Shown one piece after another: positions 45,361-56,586 of a stretch of DNA of 64,000 nt. This stretch comes from Cycas panzhihuaensis (lineage: Eukaryota > Cycadophyta). The position numbers were made by a program, and so were the translations under genes. Location: NCBI GenBank assembly GCA_023213395.1, contig CM041465.1, positions 41,423,741 through 41,487,740 on the forward strand, written 5' to 3'. Within the stretch, counting starts at the first letter, position 1. Each line of letters begins with the position of its first letter. The notes below the pieces were generated by a model. The model was not told where the DNA came from. It searched no databases and saw only the letters and a list, made by a program, of their open reading frames with translations.

Positions 45361-45863
45361 TATTAGATATGTTGAACACTTTGTAAGTGTTACATGGGTA
45401 TAGGTGCTACACCTGATCCCCTTTGTGGGGTCTAAGGCCCAGTTGTAGGGTCATTAGTTGGGGGGTCTTAGGGGCTAGCGGCCACCCAGGCGGGGGTTCA
45501 GGGTTGAGAGCCCTCAAGAAAAAATTTTGGGTGTCTTATAGGGGTCTTTATTGGTCCAATAGTTTATGTCCATTAAATTGTAAAATTGCAAGGCAATATC
45601 TTGTAATGTTATGCCTATATATTCTTATGTAACAACACATGTAACATATGAACATGATGTAATAGTCGTGGATGAGTCAAGGAGAAGAGTTGGGGTTCAT
45701 CTCTATAATTCTTTAGCTATTTCTCAGATTAATAAAAGGTCTATGCTTAGACCTGAATCTCCTGGTATTCTTTGTTAAGTGCTTGATTTAATTATATTAT
45801 TTGTTCTTTGCATGGTTTAGAGTTCTGTTATCACATTGCTTCTCAGTTATATTTTTCTCTTCA
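45361..45863 (+). repeat. Copia C 5' LTR
   Basis: 503 bp, the most complete plus-strand version of the family. G-rich block at about 45418-45540 (runs of 4-6 G). TATA-like CTATATATT at 45615-45623; AATAAA at 45731-45736. Ends CTCTTCA. Confidence 0.93.
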
Positions 45864-45865
45864 TT

Positions 45866-45877
45866 TGGTATTAGAGT
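45866..45877 (+). other. Copia C primer-binding site
   Basis: TGGTATTAGAGT, a decayed TGGTATCAGAGC, two bases after the 5' LTR. Confidence 0.85.
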
Positions 45878-45940
45878 TAAGGGTTTTAGTTCTGTGGGAA
45901 GGTATTTGGTAAGTGGGAGCCTTGTGCAGTGAACTTGAGT

Positions 45941-46660
45941 ATGAAGATCATGGCAAGTACTACAAAGATGGAGATTGAAAAGTTTAATGGCTAGAACTTT
46001 GAGTTATGGAAGCTAAAGATGGAAGATATCCTCATTGAGAAGGATCAGTGGATCATTGTAGCAGGAACAAAGCCTATGACTATGGGTGATGAAGATTGGA
46101 AGAAGCTCAATCAAAAGGCAATTAGCTCAATAAGGTTATGCCTTTCAGACATGGTATTATTGAATGCTACCACAAAGTCTTTAACCAAAGATCTGTGGAG
46201 AACGTTAGAGTCTTTGTATTAGACAAAGTCCCTAGTTAATAATCTATTTCTTTGGAAAACGTTGTATTCACTCAGGATGAGTGATGGAGATATAGTTGTA
46301 GATTATCTCACTATATTTAACACCATGGTGAGCTAGCTTGTTTTTATTTGGGTAATAATGTCTGAAGAAGATAAGTGTACTACCCTATTATATTCACTTC
46401 ATGATTCCTAGGATAATCTTGTGATGACGATTAGTAACACAATTGCTGCTACCCTGAAATTTGATAATGTTATTGCTGCTCTATTGTCAAAAGAGACAAG
46501 GTAAAAATCTTCTAAGGATTATTCAAAAGAATCATTAGAAGTGAGAGGTTGAACATTGGATCGAAACCAACAAAGACCTAGGAATAGACAACCAAAATCC
46601 AGAGGAAAATCCAAATCTCCAGGTAGAAGGCTAACCATATGAAGAGCCAGTGTCAAGTCA
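45941..46660 (+). pseudogene. Copia C gag
   Basis: Start MKIMASTTKMEIEKFNG, then NFELWKLKMEDILIEKDQW, AGTKPMTMGDEDWKKLN, KDLWRTLESLY, SLRMSDGDIVVDYLTIFN. Stops at positions of Gln and Trp. The CCHC knuckle is partly deleted: compared with copia A, about 30 bp before NHMKSQC are missing, removing the first two Cys. Confidence 0.88.
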
Positions 46661-47120
46661 AGGTTAACAAGGGAAAGTCATCTGAAGCTACTTCTTCCAT
46701 GGTAATAAAAGCCTTTAATGAAGCTGATGGCGATGTTTATTTAGTAACCTCAAGTAAGTTATCAAATATTGAGTCTTGGTTAATTAACTATGGTGCTTCA
46801 CTTCATGTTACTCCTCATAGGGACTAGTTTTGTGAATACATAAGGATTGATGGAGGTGAAGTATTTCTTAGGGATCATTACCCATATAAAATTGTGGGTC
46901 ATGGAAGGGTAAAGGTTAGATTTAGGGATGGAAGGATTAAGACTATCCCTGATGTGAGTCATATTCCTAGCTTGACTATGAGTCTATTGTCTGTTAGTCA
47001 ATTGGGTGATGCAAGAATAGAAGTGATATTCAATAAAGATGGTTGCAAAATAGTTCAAGGAGAATTGGCATTAGCAAGAGGGGTCTGATTTGGAACATTA
47101 TACAAGCTTAATGCAAGTAT
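46639..47120 (+). pseudogene. Copia C protease
   Basis: SWLINYGASLHVTPH (active-site DSG replaced by NYG, so catalytic Asp lost), YIRIDGGEVFL, GHGRVKVRFRDGRIKTIPDV, SHIPSLTMSLLSVSQLGDAR. One TAG replaces Trp after HRD. Confidence 0.87.
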
Positions 47121-47159
47121 TGTGTGTGCTAGAAGTTACAATCCAACTATTATAGAAAG

Positions 47160-48000
47160 TAGCAATAAAGAAGGTGAGACTCAAATATCACTTCTTTGGT
47201 AAGACTATCTTTGTGGCATCGAGAGAGCCATATTGGAGAGAAAGGCCTCCATGATTTATTCTCCAAAGGTATGGTAGAATACATCTTTGGAATTAATGGC
47301 TTATTTGATTTTGATTTTTATCAGCATTATGTGTATGGCAAACAGAATTAGGTTAGCTTTCCTTCAAGCTCAAAGAGAGAAAACGGTATTCTATAATTGG
47401 TTCATAATGATGTTTTTGGACCTATTGATGTACCCTCATTGGGTGGATCTAAATACTTTGTCTCATTCATAGATGATTTCTCGAGAAAGACATGGTTGTA
47501 CTTTCTCAAGCAAAAATATGAAGTCTTCAATAAATTCAAAGAATTCAAGGCCTTGGTTAAGAATCAGAGTAATGGGCAGATCAAGGTATTGAGGACTGAT
47601 AATAGAGGTGAGTTTTGCTCAAAGGAATTTGAGCAGTTCTATAAGAAATGTGGGATAGCAAGGTACAAGACAATTCCCTATACACCACAACAAAATAGAG
47701 TTATTGAAAAGATGAATAGAACCTTACTGGAGAGATCAAGGAGTATGCTCAATGCTACTAGATTAAAGAAGAAATTATAGATGGAGGCTATGATGACTTC
47801 AAGCTACCTAATAAACAAATCACTAACAACTGCCTTGGTATATAAAACACCTGAAGAAATATGGTTTGGTAAGAAACCATCTCTTAGTCATCTTAGAGTT
47901 TTTGGTTGTGAAGCTTTTTTGTATGTTCCTAAACAATAGAGGACTAAGCTTGATTTCAAAGCATAAAAAACTATTTTCATTGGCTATGATGATGGTGTTA
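47160..48000 (+). pseudogene. Copia C integrase
   Basis: Pre-integrase/finger remnants at 47210-47360, then a 127-codon open core: SLGGSKYFVSFIDDFSRK (first Asp), VLRTDNRGEFCSKEF (second Asp), YTPQQNRVIEKMNRTLLERS (third residue Glu retained). The C-terminal SHLRVFGCEAFLYVPK-like part is followed by a stop. Confidence 0.88.
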
Positions 48001-49290
48001 AAGGATATAAGCTTTATAACCTTGAAACATAAAAGGTTTTGTATAGATGTGATGTTGTCTTTAGAGAGGTGTTCAAGTCTCTAAAGCAGGATGAAGAAAC
48101 AAAGGAGGAACACTCTAAGAAGGTATAATTTAAAGAAAGGGATGAAGATTATGCATTAGAATATGAGTTAGATGAAGAGGACAAACCATCTATAGAGGTA
48201 ACTCAACCTTAAGAACCCTATATCTTGAGAAGATCAACTTGTAAGAGAAGACAACCTGACAGGTATATTCCTGAAGACTTTCATCACTCCTCTTTTATTT
48301 TATCTACTATAGATGGTGATCCAAGTATTATTCAAGAGGTTCTAGAGTCAAAAGAGAGCCAACTCTGGATGAAGTCCATGCAGGAAGAAATGATGGCTTT
48401 AGACAAAATAATATATTTGGTGGATCTGCCTAATGGCATAAAACCTATTAATAACAAATGGATCTTCAAGAAGAAATTTCAGGCAGATGGTACTGTGGAA
48501 AAGTACAATGCTCGCTTGGTAGCAGAGGTCTATTCCCAAGTTAAGGGAATAGATTTTGGTGAGGTATTTTCTCATGTTATAAAAGTTACTTCAATTAGAT
48601 TTTTGTTGGTTGTAGAAGCTACCTATGACCTTGAGGTGGATCAAATGGATATGAAGACTACATTTCCTTGTAGGAAAGGAGGATATGGTATGCATGTTGA
48701 AGAAGTCATTATATGACTTGAAATAGTCACTAAGGATGTGGTATAAAATATTTGATTCACATATATTGGCATATGGTTTTGTGTGTAGCAAAGCAGATCA
48801 TTGTGTTTATTATAAGCAAGTTAGTGATTATTTTGTTATTCTAGCTTTATATGTTGATGACATACTTTTAGTTGGTAATAATAAAGGAATGAACCAACTT
48901 GTGAAAGGCCAACTAGCATCTCACTTTGAGATGAAGGAACTTGGTGTTTCACATTTTATTTTGGGCATTGATATTAAAAGGGATAGGAGAAATAGGAAGA
49001 TTTGGCTTAGCCAAAGATGATACATTGAGACAATATTACAACAGTTCAGGTTATAGGATAGTAAACCAATTAATGTTCCTCTTCCTGCTAGTTTAAAATT
49101 ATCAAGTGAACAATGCCTAAAGACTCACAAAGAAGTTGAAGACATGGCATTTGTCCCTTATGCCAATGTTGTTGGTAGCTTGATGTATGTGATGGTTTGC
49201 ACTCAACCAGACATTGCCCATGCAGTGGGAGTATTTAGCAGGTATATATCAAACCCAGGTAGGGAGCATTAGGTAGCTATGAAAAGGATT
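48001..49290 (+). pseudogene. Copia C linker and reverse transcriptase
   Basis: Acidic linker, then QPDRYIPEDFHHSSFILSTI and the RT: INNKWIFKKKFQADGTVEKY, DLEVDQMDMKTTF (first Asp). About 80 bp encoding the segment equivalent to copia A LYGDLKEEIYM are deleted near 48668. RT resumes with SHILAYGFVCSKADHCVYY and LALYVDDILLVGNNKGM (catalytic YVDD intact). The 3' part keeps YANVVGSLMYVMVCTQPDIA. Confidence 0.9.
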
Positions 49291-49820
49291 TTTAGGTATC
49301 TATGAGGTAGATTAGACAATGGAATTTACTATCAAGGAGATCCCATAGAGAGTAGAACAGTGAACCTGAGAGGTTTTATTGATGTTGATTAGGCCAGAGA
49401 TCTTGACAATAGAAGATCTATAAGCGGGTATGTTTTAACCCTTAATGGTAATGCAGTCAACTCGATGAGTAAAAGACAATAAGTTATAGCACTTTCTAGC
49501 ATAGAAGCAGAGTATATGGTAGCTACTCATGCATGCAAAGAAGTGGTTTAGTTATAGAGACTATACATAGATATTGGCTTTAAGTAGGATGCTATGAGGA
49601 TAGATTGTGATAGTCAAAGTGCAATCTACCTAGCAAAGAACCCCATTTTTCATGATCGGTTAAAGCATATTAATGTGTAGTTCTATTTTATGAGGGAAAT
49701 GGTTCAAGATCACAAGGTGGACTTGTAGAATATTTCTATATGAGAATGATGCAAACTCATTGACTAAGATTGTTAGCATAGAAAAATTTAAATGGTATAG
49801 AATTGTAATGGGTATTTGTG
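49291..49820 (+). pseudogene. Copia C RNase H
   Basis: VNLRGFIDVD*ARDLDNRRS (Trp to TAG), SSIEAEYMVATHACKEVV (Glu), MRIDCDSQSAIYLAKNPIFH (Asp), KHINV, then the decayed C-terminus ENDANSLTKIVS. At least five stops, mostly where copia A has Trp or Gln. Confidence 0.86.
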
Positions 49821-49882
49821 ATTTTGGCATTCAGTAGTTGTGTATGAAAGTTTTCTTGTAAAGTGTTCAACATGTGGGGGAT

Positions 49883-50277
49883 TGCTAGATATGTTGAACA
49901 CTTTGCAAGTGTTACATGGGTATAGGCATTACACTTGAGCCCCTTTGTGGGGTTCGAGGGCCCATTGTAGGGACCCTAGTTGGGGAGTCTGGGGGCTAGC
50001 GACAAGGCGATATCTTGTAATGTTGTGCCTATATATTATTATATAACAACACATGTAATATATAAACATGATGTAATGGTTATGAATGAGTCAATGAGAA
50101 GAGTTGGGATTCATCTCTATAATTTTATAGCTACTGCTTAGATTAATAAAAGGTCTATGCTTAGACCTGAATCTCTTAGTGTTCTTTGTTGAGTGCTTGA
50201 TTTAATTCTGTTATTTATTCTTTGCATGGTTTAGAGTTCTATTATTACATTGTTTCTTGGTTATATTTTTCTCTTCA
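49883..50277 (+). repeat. Copia C 3' LTR
   Basis: 395 bp. It lacks about 108 bp relative to the 5' LTR, with the junction at about 50001 at the edge of the G-rich block. Preceded by the purine tract CATGTGGGGGAT. Confidence 0.92.
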
Positions 50278-50325
50278 TTTCCTGATAGGTCATAAATGAT
50301 GAAGACTATGGCTCATGAGATTACT
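50278..50325 (-). pseudogene. Gypsy relic L, RT fragment beyond copia C
   Basis: The minus strand reads AIVFIIYDLSGK, the expected residues immediately before the YLDD region at 45355. Similarity is lost further right. Confidence 0.5.
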
Positions 50326-51981
50326 CTCGTTAGGGGTACCTAGGATAACAAACACTACTAAGGGCTAGGTCTAGGGTGTAAAAACTAGTATGAGGGTGTC
50401 ATAGAACCCTAGGTTTCCCACATGGGATGCTCATGCACCACAGAGGTGTAGATTCAAGAATGCATGGGTGTACTCCCTTCTCCTTTGATTAGGGTTTTAA
50501 GAAGGAAGGGACCATGGTTAGACAATCATACTTGACAAGGAGACAAGGTAGCAAAAAAAGTGAATAGGAAAAGGAAGATGGGAGAAAGAGAGAGAGAGAA
50601 AGAATAGGTAAATGAACCCAAACCCACAAAAAAAGTGAATAGGAAAAGGAAGATCAGAGAAAGAGAGAGAGAGAAAGAATAGGTAAATGAACCCAAACCC
50701 TCTTAGTTGGGCAAAAAGGGTATGATAGGGATTTTCTATGATATTATGTAAAAATAATAATTGTAAGAAGGGAAAGAAACAACGAGGAGTGCAAAATAAA
50801 TGAATACATCACTCTCTTTCCTTTTACCACTCCTTTCTCTCTTCTATTCTATAAAAGAAAGAATCATGTCAAGGAACAAGGAAAAAGTACAAGAGAAAAC
50901 AAGGGAATCTCACTCTCTTTACCTTATCTCTATTTTCTCTCTTTATTCTAAAAAAGGGGAAAATGAAACCTATATGCTAATTAAAGGGAAGAAATATGGA
51001 TGCAGTCAAAAGAGAGGAACAAATAGAAGGGAAGGTAGATGCTCCTCGACTACATACAACCCTAACTTAATGTCCCCTTATCTCTAATATTCCTTTTGAT
51101 AAACAAAAAAAGAAAAGAAACCTATTCACTTTCCTATAAAATAAATTCCTTTTTATTTTGTGTAATGAAAGACACCCCCCCTAAACCCTCATTCCTTTCT
51201 TTTGATGATGATGCAACTAATAAGAACAAACCATGAAAAGGGAAAAGGGATTCTTTATAAATGGGGATGTGAGATTAGGATGATGATAAGAATATAAAAA
51301 AAGGAGGAGGAAAGAGCAAGTGAACTACACCTAGATCTAATAGATGGTCGATAATATCACTGCCCCTCACCTCTGTTTGTCCTTCCTCTCCAATGGTCAT
51401 GTTGCTGATTGAAATAGGATGATGGGGACTCCACTTACCTACCCTAAATGAATAAGAGCAACTAGTGGAAAGTAAGCATAGCAAAAGTAAAAGAAATATA
51501 TGTAATAAACTAGCATAAAATATGAATAATGCTTACCTTATGGAAGTGCACCTTCTCTAAACCCTAACATAGATGGAAGAGGGTTACTCATTTTTATACC
51601 TACAAGCTAGATCTAAAAGGAAGGATACTCTAACAACCCTTCAACAAATCTACTTATATGGAAAAAAGAGTTAATTAATACATGTGATTAATGAACATAT
51701 ATGCAAGTGTGTGCAATATATAAGAGAATGGCAATTCAAAAGAAAAAAAAATGAAGATAAAGTAAGGAGGGGAGAAGTGCCTCAGAATAGCATGGATCCC
51801 CCTACAAGGGTGGTTCCTTTAGTTGTGCTAAGGAAATCCCCCTTGACATGCACTTGCAACTCAATGGAAAATATATAGAAAAGAATAGAAGGAAAGACCA
51901 AGTGAATATAATCCTACATTTAACAATTATAACCAAAAGAAAGGTTGCCAAATCCCCAAAACCTTGGCTATGCAATAAAAC
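50326..51981. other. Unassigned AT/GA-rich sequence
   Basis: 1.65 kb with GAGA-rich runs and a 75-bp tandem duplication. Open frames of 60-95 codons (50800-51087, 51275-51484) have low-complexity composition and no recognised domain. Confidence 0.45.
50552..50700. repeat. 75-bp tandem duplication
   Basis: Two adjacent copies starting CAAAAAAAGTGAATAGG (50552 and 50627), nearly identical, with only a few mismatches around GATGGGA/GATCAGA. Each contains a GA run. Confidence 0.93.
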
Positions 51982-52640
51982 TGTTGAGAAAATTAGGTCC
52001 CAATAACTATAAACTGGCATTAAGATCTAAACTATTTTGTAACTAGTTTCAGGAATTAAAATTAAAATTTAGCATGTAAGTTCTTAAACCATAGATAATA
52101 CCATAAATAAATTAGAGAGACAAAGCATCATATATACACTAGATATAATGTGGTAAACCCCTAATAATGTGCTAGGGAAATATCCACATAGGAAAGGTAT
52201 CGATCTTTATTATCCAAGAATAGAGAAATGTACATAATCCATAGTTGAATGTTCATAGTAACAACAATTAGCAACCTCTTCTCAATACAATACATCCAAT
52301 ATATCAATACCAATAACATAAAAAAAAAAATTCTCTAAATCGAGCTATATGAGAGAGTCATACAAGGCACAAATTTTGACCATCAAATTTAGGGTATTTT
52401 GAATAAATGGACCCAATTCTTTTTACAATTTAGTATGTTTTACAATGCTAGTTTTTTGGGTCGCAGGCTACCACCCCCGAACCTCCTCTTTACAGGGGGG
52501 GTTCTAGCTCCTCCTATACCCCTTGGCCAAGGGGGGCTCCTGCCCCCCTTAGATCCCCCTGTAAAAGTTTAAGGGAGAAATCACATTGCTAACTTGTTAA
52601 AATTTTTACGTCCAAAACTTTGTTGTTATAATATCTAACA
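51982..52640 (-). repeat. Copia J 3' LTR
   Basis: 659 bp. The G/C-rich block at about 52475-52575 contains CCTTGGCCAAGG inside runs of C and G, able to fold as a hairpin. Confidence 0.93.
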
Positions 52641-53054
52641 ATCTTCACCTTCACAACAATTTATCTAATACCTTTCCTAGACCATTTATCACCTTTTTTA
52701 TAAACTAAGAGAAGTCAAGCACCATTTGAACTTCTCTAATAGAACTAGTTTTTTGAACATGTTAGCACAATTTTATTTTGTGTTAACCTTCTCAAGTGTC
52801 ACTCCACCTACTTCCATAACTTGTCTAAAAAAATAGTACTTAAGAGCAATATGCTTTATCCTACTATAATAAGTTAGATTCTTTGCTAAGTAAATGGTAC
52901 TTTGACTAACATAAAATACCTTTACCTTTTCTTATTTCCTTACAAGTTTAACTAATAAACCCTACAACTAGATTGCTTTCTTACAAGCATGCTCTGTAGC
53001 AACATATTATGCTTCTGTAGTCAATAATATAATTATACTCCATAATTTTGACAT
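52641..53054 (-). pseudogene. Copia J RNase H
   Basis: Decayed RNase H, minus strand: YRSIICCYRACL-like centre, KYHLLSKESNLLYYSRIKHI and ALKYYFFRQVMEV (the conserved KHI-YHFIRE region). Multiple stops. Confidence 0.75.
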
Positions 53055-54180
53055 CTAACTAATTGAACCATTTGCAAGAGTAAATACATGACTGACTCCT
53101 GTAAAGTCTAAATCAACATATCCACAAACTTGATTTCCTATATCACCAAAGGTAATGTAATAGCCACTTGTATCCCTTAAATATTGAAGCACCCATTTCA
53201 CTACTAGCCAATGTTTCCTTTCTAGATTTTCCATAAACCTAATAACTACATTGAGTGCATGTGAAATGTTAGGTCTTATACATACCATGGTATGTATAAA
53301 ACTTCCTACTACACTGGAATAAGGTACATGAGACATATAATCATTTTCTTCTTCAGTACTAGGACTCATACTTAAAGAAAGCTTAAAAGAGAAAGCCAAC
53401 AGGATACTAACTGGTTTCACATTTAGTGTACCAAATCTAGTTAGTACCTTCTCTATGTATTTTTGTTGTAATAACCATAGCTTACTATTTTTCCTATCTC
53501 TATGTATCTCCATGCCTAATATTTATTTTTCAACTCCTAGATCCTTCATATCAAAAGTCCTAGCTAATTGAGCCTTTAACTTATTGATTTCTGTCATTCT
53601 CTTGCTTACAACTAGTATGTTATCAACATACAATACCAAGATAATAAATAAACCATTATCTAAGAATTTAAAGTAAACATAATGATCATACTCACTTCTT
53701 TCAAAATTTTGGCTCTCCATGAAGGCATCAAACTTCTTGTACCATTACCTAGGTGATTGTTTCAAGCTATATAATGATTTCCTAAGCCTACAAATAAGTC
53801 ATTTCCTGCCATCCTATATAAACACTTCTAGTTGATCTATATAGATCTCCTCATCTAAATCTCAATGAAAAAAAAATATTTTTACATCTAACTCCTCCAA
53901 CTCTAAATCAAGAGAAGCTACTAATGCTAACAAAACTTGAATTGAAATAAGTTTAACAATTGGTAAAAAGATCTCATAAAAATCAATACCTACTTTTTGT
54001 ATAAAGCCTTTAGCCACTAATCTTGCCCCGTATTTGTCAACCTTTCCATCAATATCTATTTTCTTCTTGAAAACCCACTTGTAACCAATAATCTTCCTAC
54101 CATGTGGAAGTTCTACCAAGTCCCATGAATTATTTCTTTTTCAAAGCATCTATCTCTTTTTATATAGCCCTCATTCACTT
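53055..54180 (-). pseudogene. Copia J reverse transcriptase
   Basis: RT in three open pieces: IGYKWVFKKKIDIDGKVDKY, ARLVAKGFIQKVGIDFYEIF (53862-54119); DHYVYFKFLDNGLFIILVLY then VDNILVVSK (catalytic YVDD mutated to YVDN) and FDMKDLGVEK (53523-53720); then EIHRDRKNSKLWLLQQKYIE to RPNISHALNVVIRFM (53055-53513). Confidence 0.9.
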
Positions 54181-55500
54181 TTCACTATGGATATCATCTA
54201 TTGCTTCTTAATAATATGTAGGCTCACCATCGTTAGAAACTAAAGCAATAGAAATAGAAGAGATATATGTGTCAGATGGATGACTAATTCATGTAGATCT
54301 TCTAATAGTTAGTAGAGGAGTATCCACATACTCCTATAAATCTACGACAGATTTATCTTCAAAAGGCTCTTCTTACATTTCCATTTCTAAAGATGGTTGG
54401 GTCTCAAGTTTGAAATATTGATGTTTATCTTTCTATTTTTGTTTTACTTCAAATTATATGCTACTTAATTTTAGAAAGGGAGATTCATTAAACACAACAT
54501 ATATATTAATAGTGATTTTGTGGGCAATAGGATCCCATAATCTATATCCCTTCATACCATGTCTATCACCATAATTGATTTTGTGTCTAACTTTGAACAG
54601 TGACTCTTATTAGTTAAGGCATAAGTATCACAACCAAAAACTTTCAAATTTAAATAGTCACATGGATGTCCAATCCATACCTTTTCAAGAATCTTGTAGT
54701 CTATTGCAAGTGATAGTAACTTATTTACTAAATAACAAGTTATCTAAATAGATTTTGCCCATAAGCCCTACTCCACTCCTATATGAATCAACATGCTTCT
54801 CTCTCTTTCCAAGAGTATCCTATTTATATACTTATCTATGCTATTCTATTACAGAGTATAGCTAGTGGTCTTATACCTTTTGATCATAACTTCTTTGTAA
54901 TATTTCTCAAACTTTAAAGAGTTAAACTTATCTCCATTGTCAGTTCTTAAACATTTGATTGATTTACTAGTGTTCTTCTCAACCATAGCCTTGAACTACT
55001 TAAACACACTGAAAACTTCATATTTCTTTTTAAAAACATAGACCCATACCTTTATGGAGTAATCATCTATAAATATGATAAAGTATAATGATCCTCCATA
55101 AGATATTATAGGGTCTAGTCTCCACACATCTAAATATACATAATCTAGAACACCTTTACTAGTGTGACTCCCTACTATAAACCTGAGTCTACACTACTTT
55201 CCAAAAATATAATGTTTACAAAAAGTCAAATCTAAAAGCTATAAGTTATGAAGTAATTTATAATTCATACTTTAAATACTTTCTCACTCATATTCCCAAG
55301 TCTCTGATGCCATAACTAAGCTAGATCTTCTACAATTCTTGATATTATAGTTGTATGGATAATATTTGTACTTCCTACTAAAATGTAAAGGTTTCATTTC
55401 TTTAAGGTTTTTATAACAACCATGTCACCCTTTGATACTTTCAAGACTCTTTCATGACCTGTGTACTTATAACCACCATAATCTAGTTCACCCAAGAAAA
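54181..55500 (-). pseudogene. Copia J integrase and linker
   Basis: Decayed integrase. Minus-strand segments include the core phrase SLYFIIFIDDYSIKVW-like (about 55060), SIKCLRTDNGDKFNSLKF-like (about 54930), RKREKHVDSYRSGVGLMGKI-like and KILEKVWIGHPCDYLNLKVF. The linker to RT covers about 54180-54480. No long open frame survives. Confidence 0.7.
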
Positions 55501-55510
55501 TTAGATTCTT

Positions 55511-55800
55511 TTATAGATTAGGTACATGTTTAACTTTATCAAATATTTTAATTCTAATGCTACCAATGCCTACTATCTTATAGGAAACTTCAATTCCCAT
55601 AAGCACATCACCACCATAAAGAGGTCGGTATGATAAAAACCAACTCTTGTGTGGATACATCTGGTGTGAAACACCCAAATCTAATAACCAATCATGATGA
55701 TAATGGGAAATATTATAAGCAACTAAGACATCATCATCTGTACCTTGATTTGACTCCACCTGATTAGCCTCCTTGATATCATCTTCCTTTTTCTAGAACT
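55511..55800 (-). pseudogene. Copia J protease
   Basis: HHDWLLDLGVSHQMYPHKSW (DSG changed to DLG), YGGDVLMGIEVSYKIVGIGS, IRIKIFDKVKHVPNL. Open for 82 codons, catalytic centre altered. Confidence 0.85.
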
Positions 55801-56563
55801 CCTTCCTTTTGTAGCAATCCTTCATGAGGTGACATATCTTATTATAATGCCAATATCTTAGCTTACTCTTCTTGCCTTTCAACTTTGACCTCAATGCATC
55901 CTTAGAGCTTTGTCCTCTCTCAATTATTTTTCCCCTTACTATCATAGCTTCTAATATAGAGGTTTCCATACTAGACTTCCTCCTCACCTCTTCCATCAAT
56001 AAAATGCTCTCAACAAAATCATGGTCTAATTTATTTATAGTGTTAAAACTAATTAAGGTGATAATATTATCCCAAGATTCTGGTAATGAAGATAATAAGG
56101 TAATAGCCTTATCCTCATTCTCAATCATGACATCAATACTAGCCAACTAATAAATAAGTATATTGAAAATATTTAAATGATCAAGAATTTTTATACCTTC
56201 CTTCATCCATAATGAGTACAACTGCCTCTTCAAGTAGATTTGATTCATCACTAATTTGGTCATGTACAAGCCTTCTAATGAGGTCCATAATCTTAATATT
56301 ATTTTCTCCCTGTAATGTTAAATAGAACTCTATCTGCTAAGTATAATTGTATTATGCTAAGAGCCCTTTTATTTAGATCATCCCATTTGTCATCCTCCAT
56401 CCCTTCAAGTTTCATTGATTTACCTACTAGAGTTCTATACAATCCTTATTATACTAAAATAAAATACACTTTCAACTTCCACAACTTGGAGTTGTTCTTG
56501 CCATTGAATTTCTCCACCTCGAACTTTGTATTTAATAGTTTTATAATTTGTGTAAAAAAAAAA
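55793..56563 (-). pseudogene. Copia J gag and knuckle
   Basis: UBN2 gag. The open part at 55793-56146 reads KAITLLSSLPESWDNIITL, then DFVESILLMEEVRRKSS and a knuckle-like YWHYNKICHLMKDCYKR (first Cys lost). The N-terminal part at 56150-56560 keeps TKFEVEKFNGKNNSKLWKLK and a W-to-stop change. Confidence 0.83.
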
Positions 56564-56571
56564 TGATACCA
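56564..56571 (-). other. Copia J primer-binding site (core)
   Basis: TGGTATCA on the minus strand, 15 bases inside the 5' LTR, further than in the other copia elements here. Confidence 0.6.
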
Positions 56572-56586
56572 AAACTTTTACAAACT

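Larger units (their letters stand above)
45361..50277 (+). mobile_element. Copia element C
   Basis: 4.9-kb copia on the plus strand, same LTR family as copia A and the solo LTR. LTRs 45361-45863 and 49883-50277; flanking 5-mers TTCCC and TTTCC. It interrupts the RT of gypsy relic L: removing it rejoins AIVFIIYDLSGK with TIVVYLDDML on the minus strand. All domains are present but broken, including a CCHC loss and an RT deletion. Confidence 0.92.

Noticed and set aside
50552-50700. CRISPR-like direct repeats
   Set aside because: Only two adjacent units without spacers, in a plant retrotransposon context; a simple tandem duplication.
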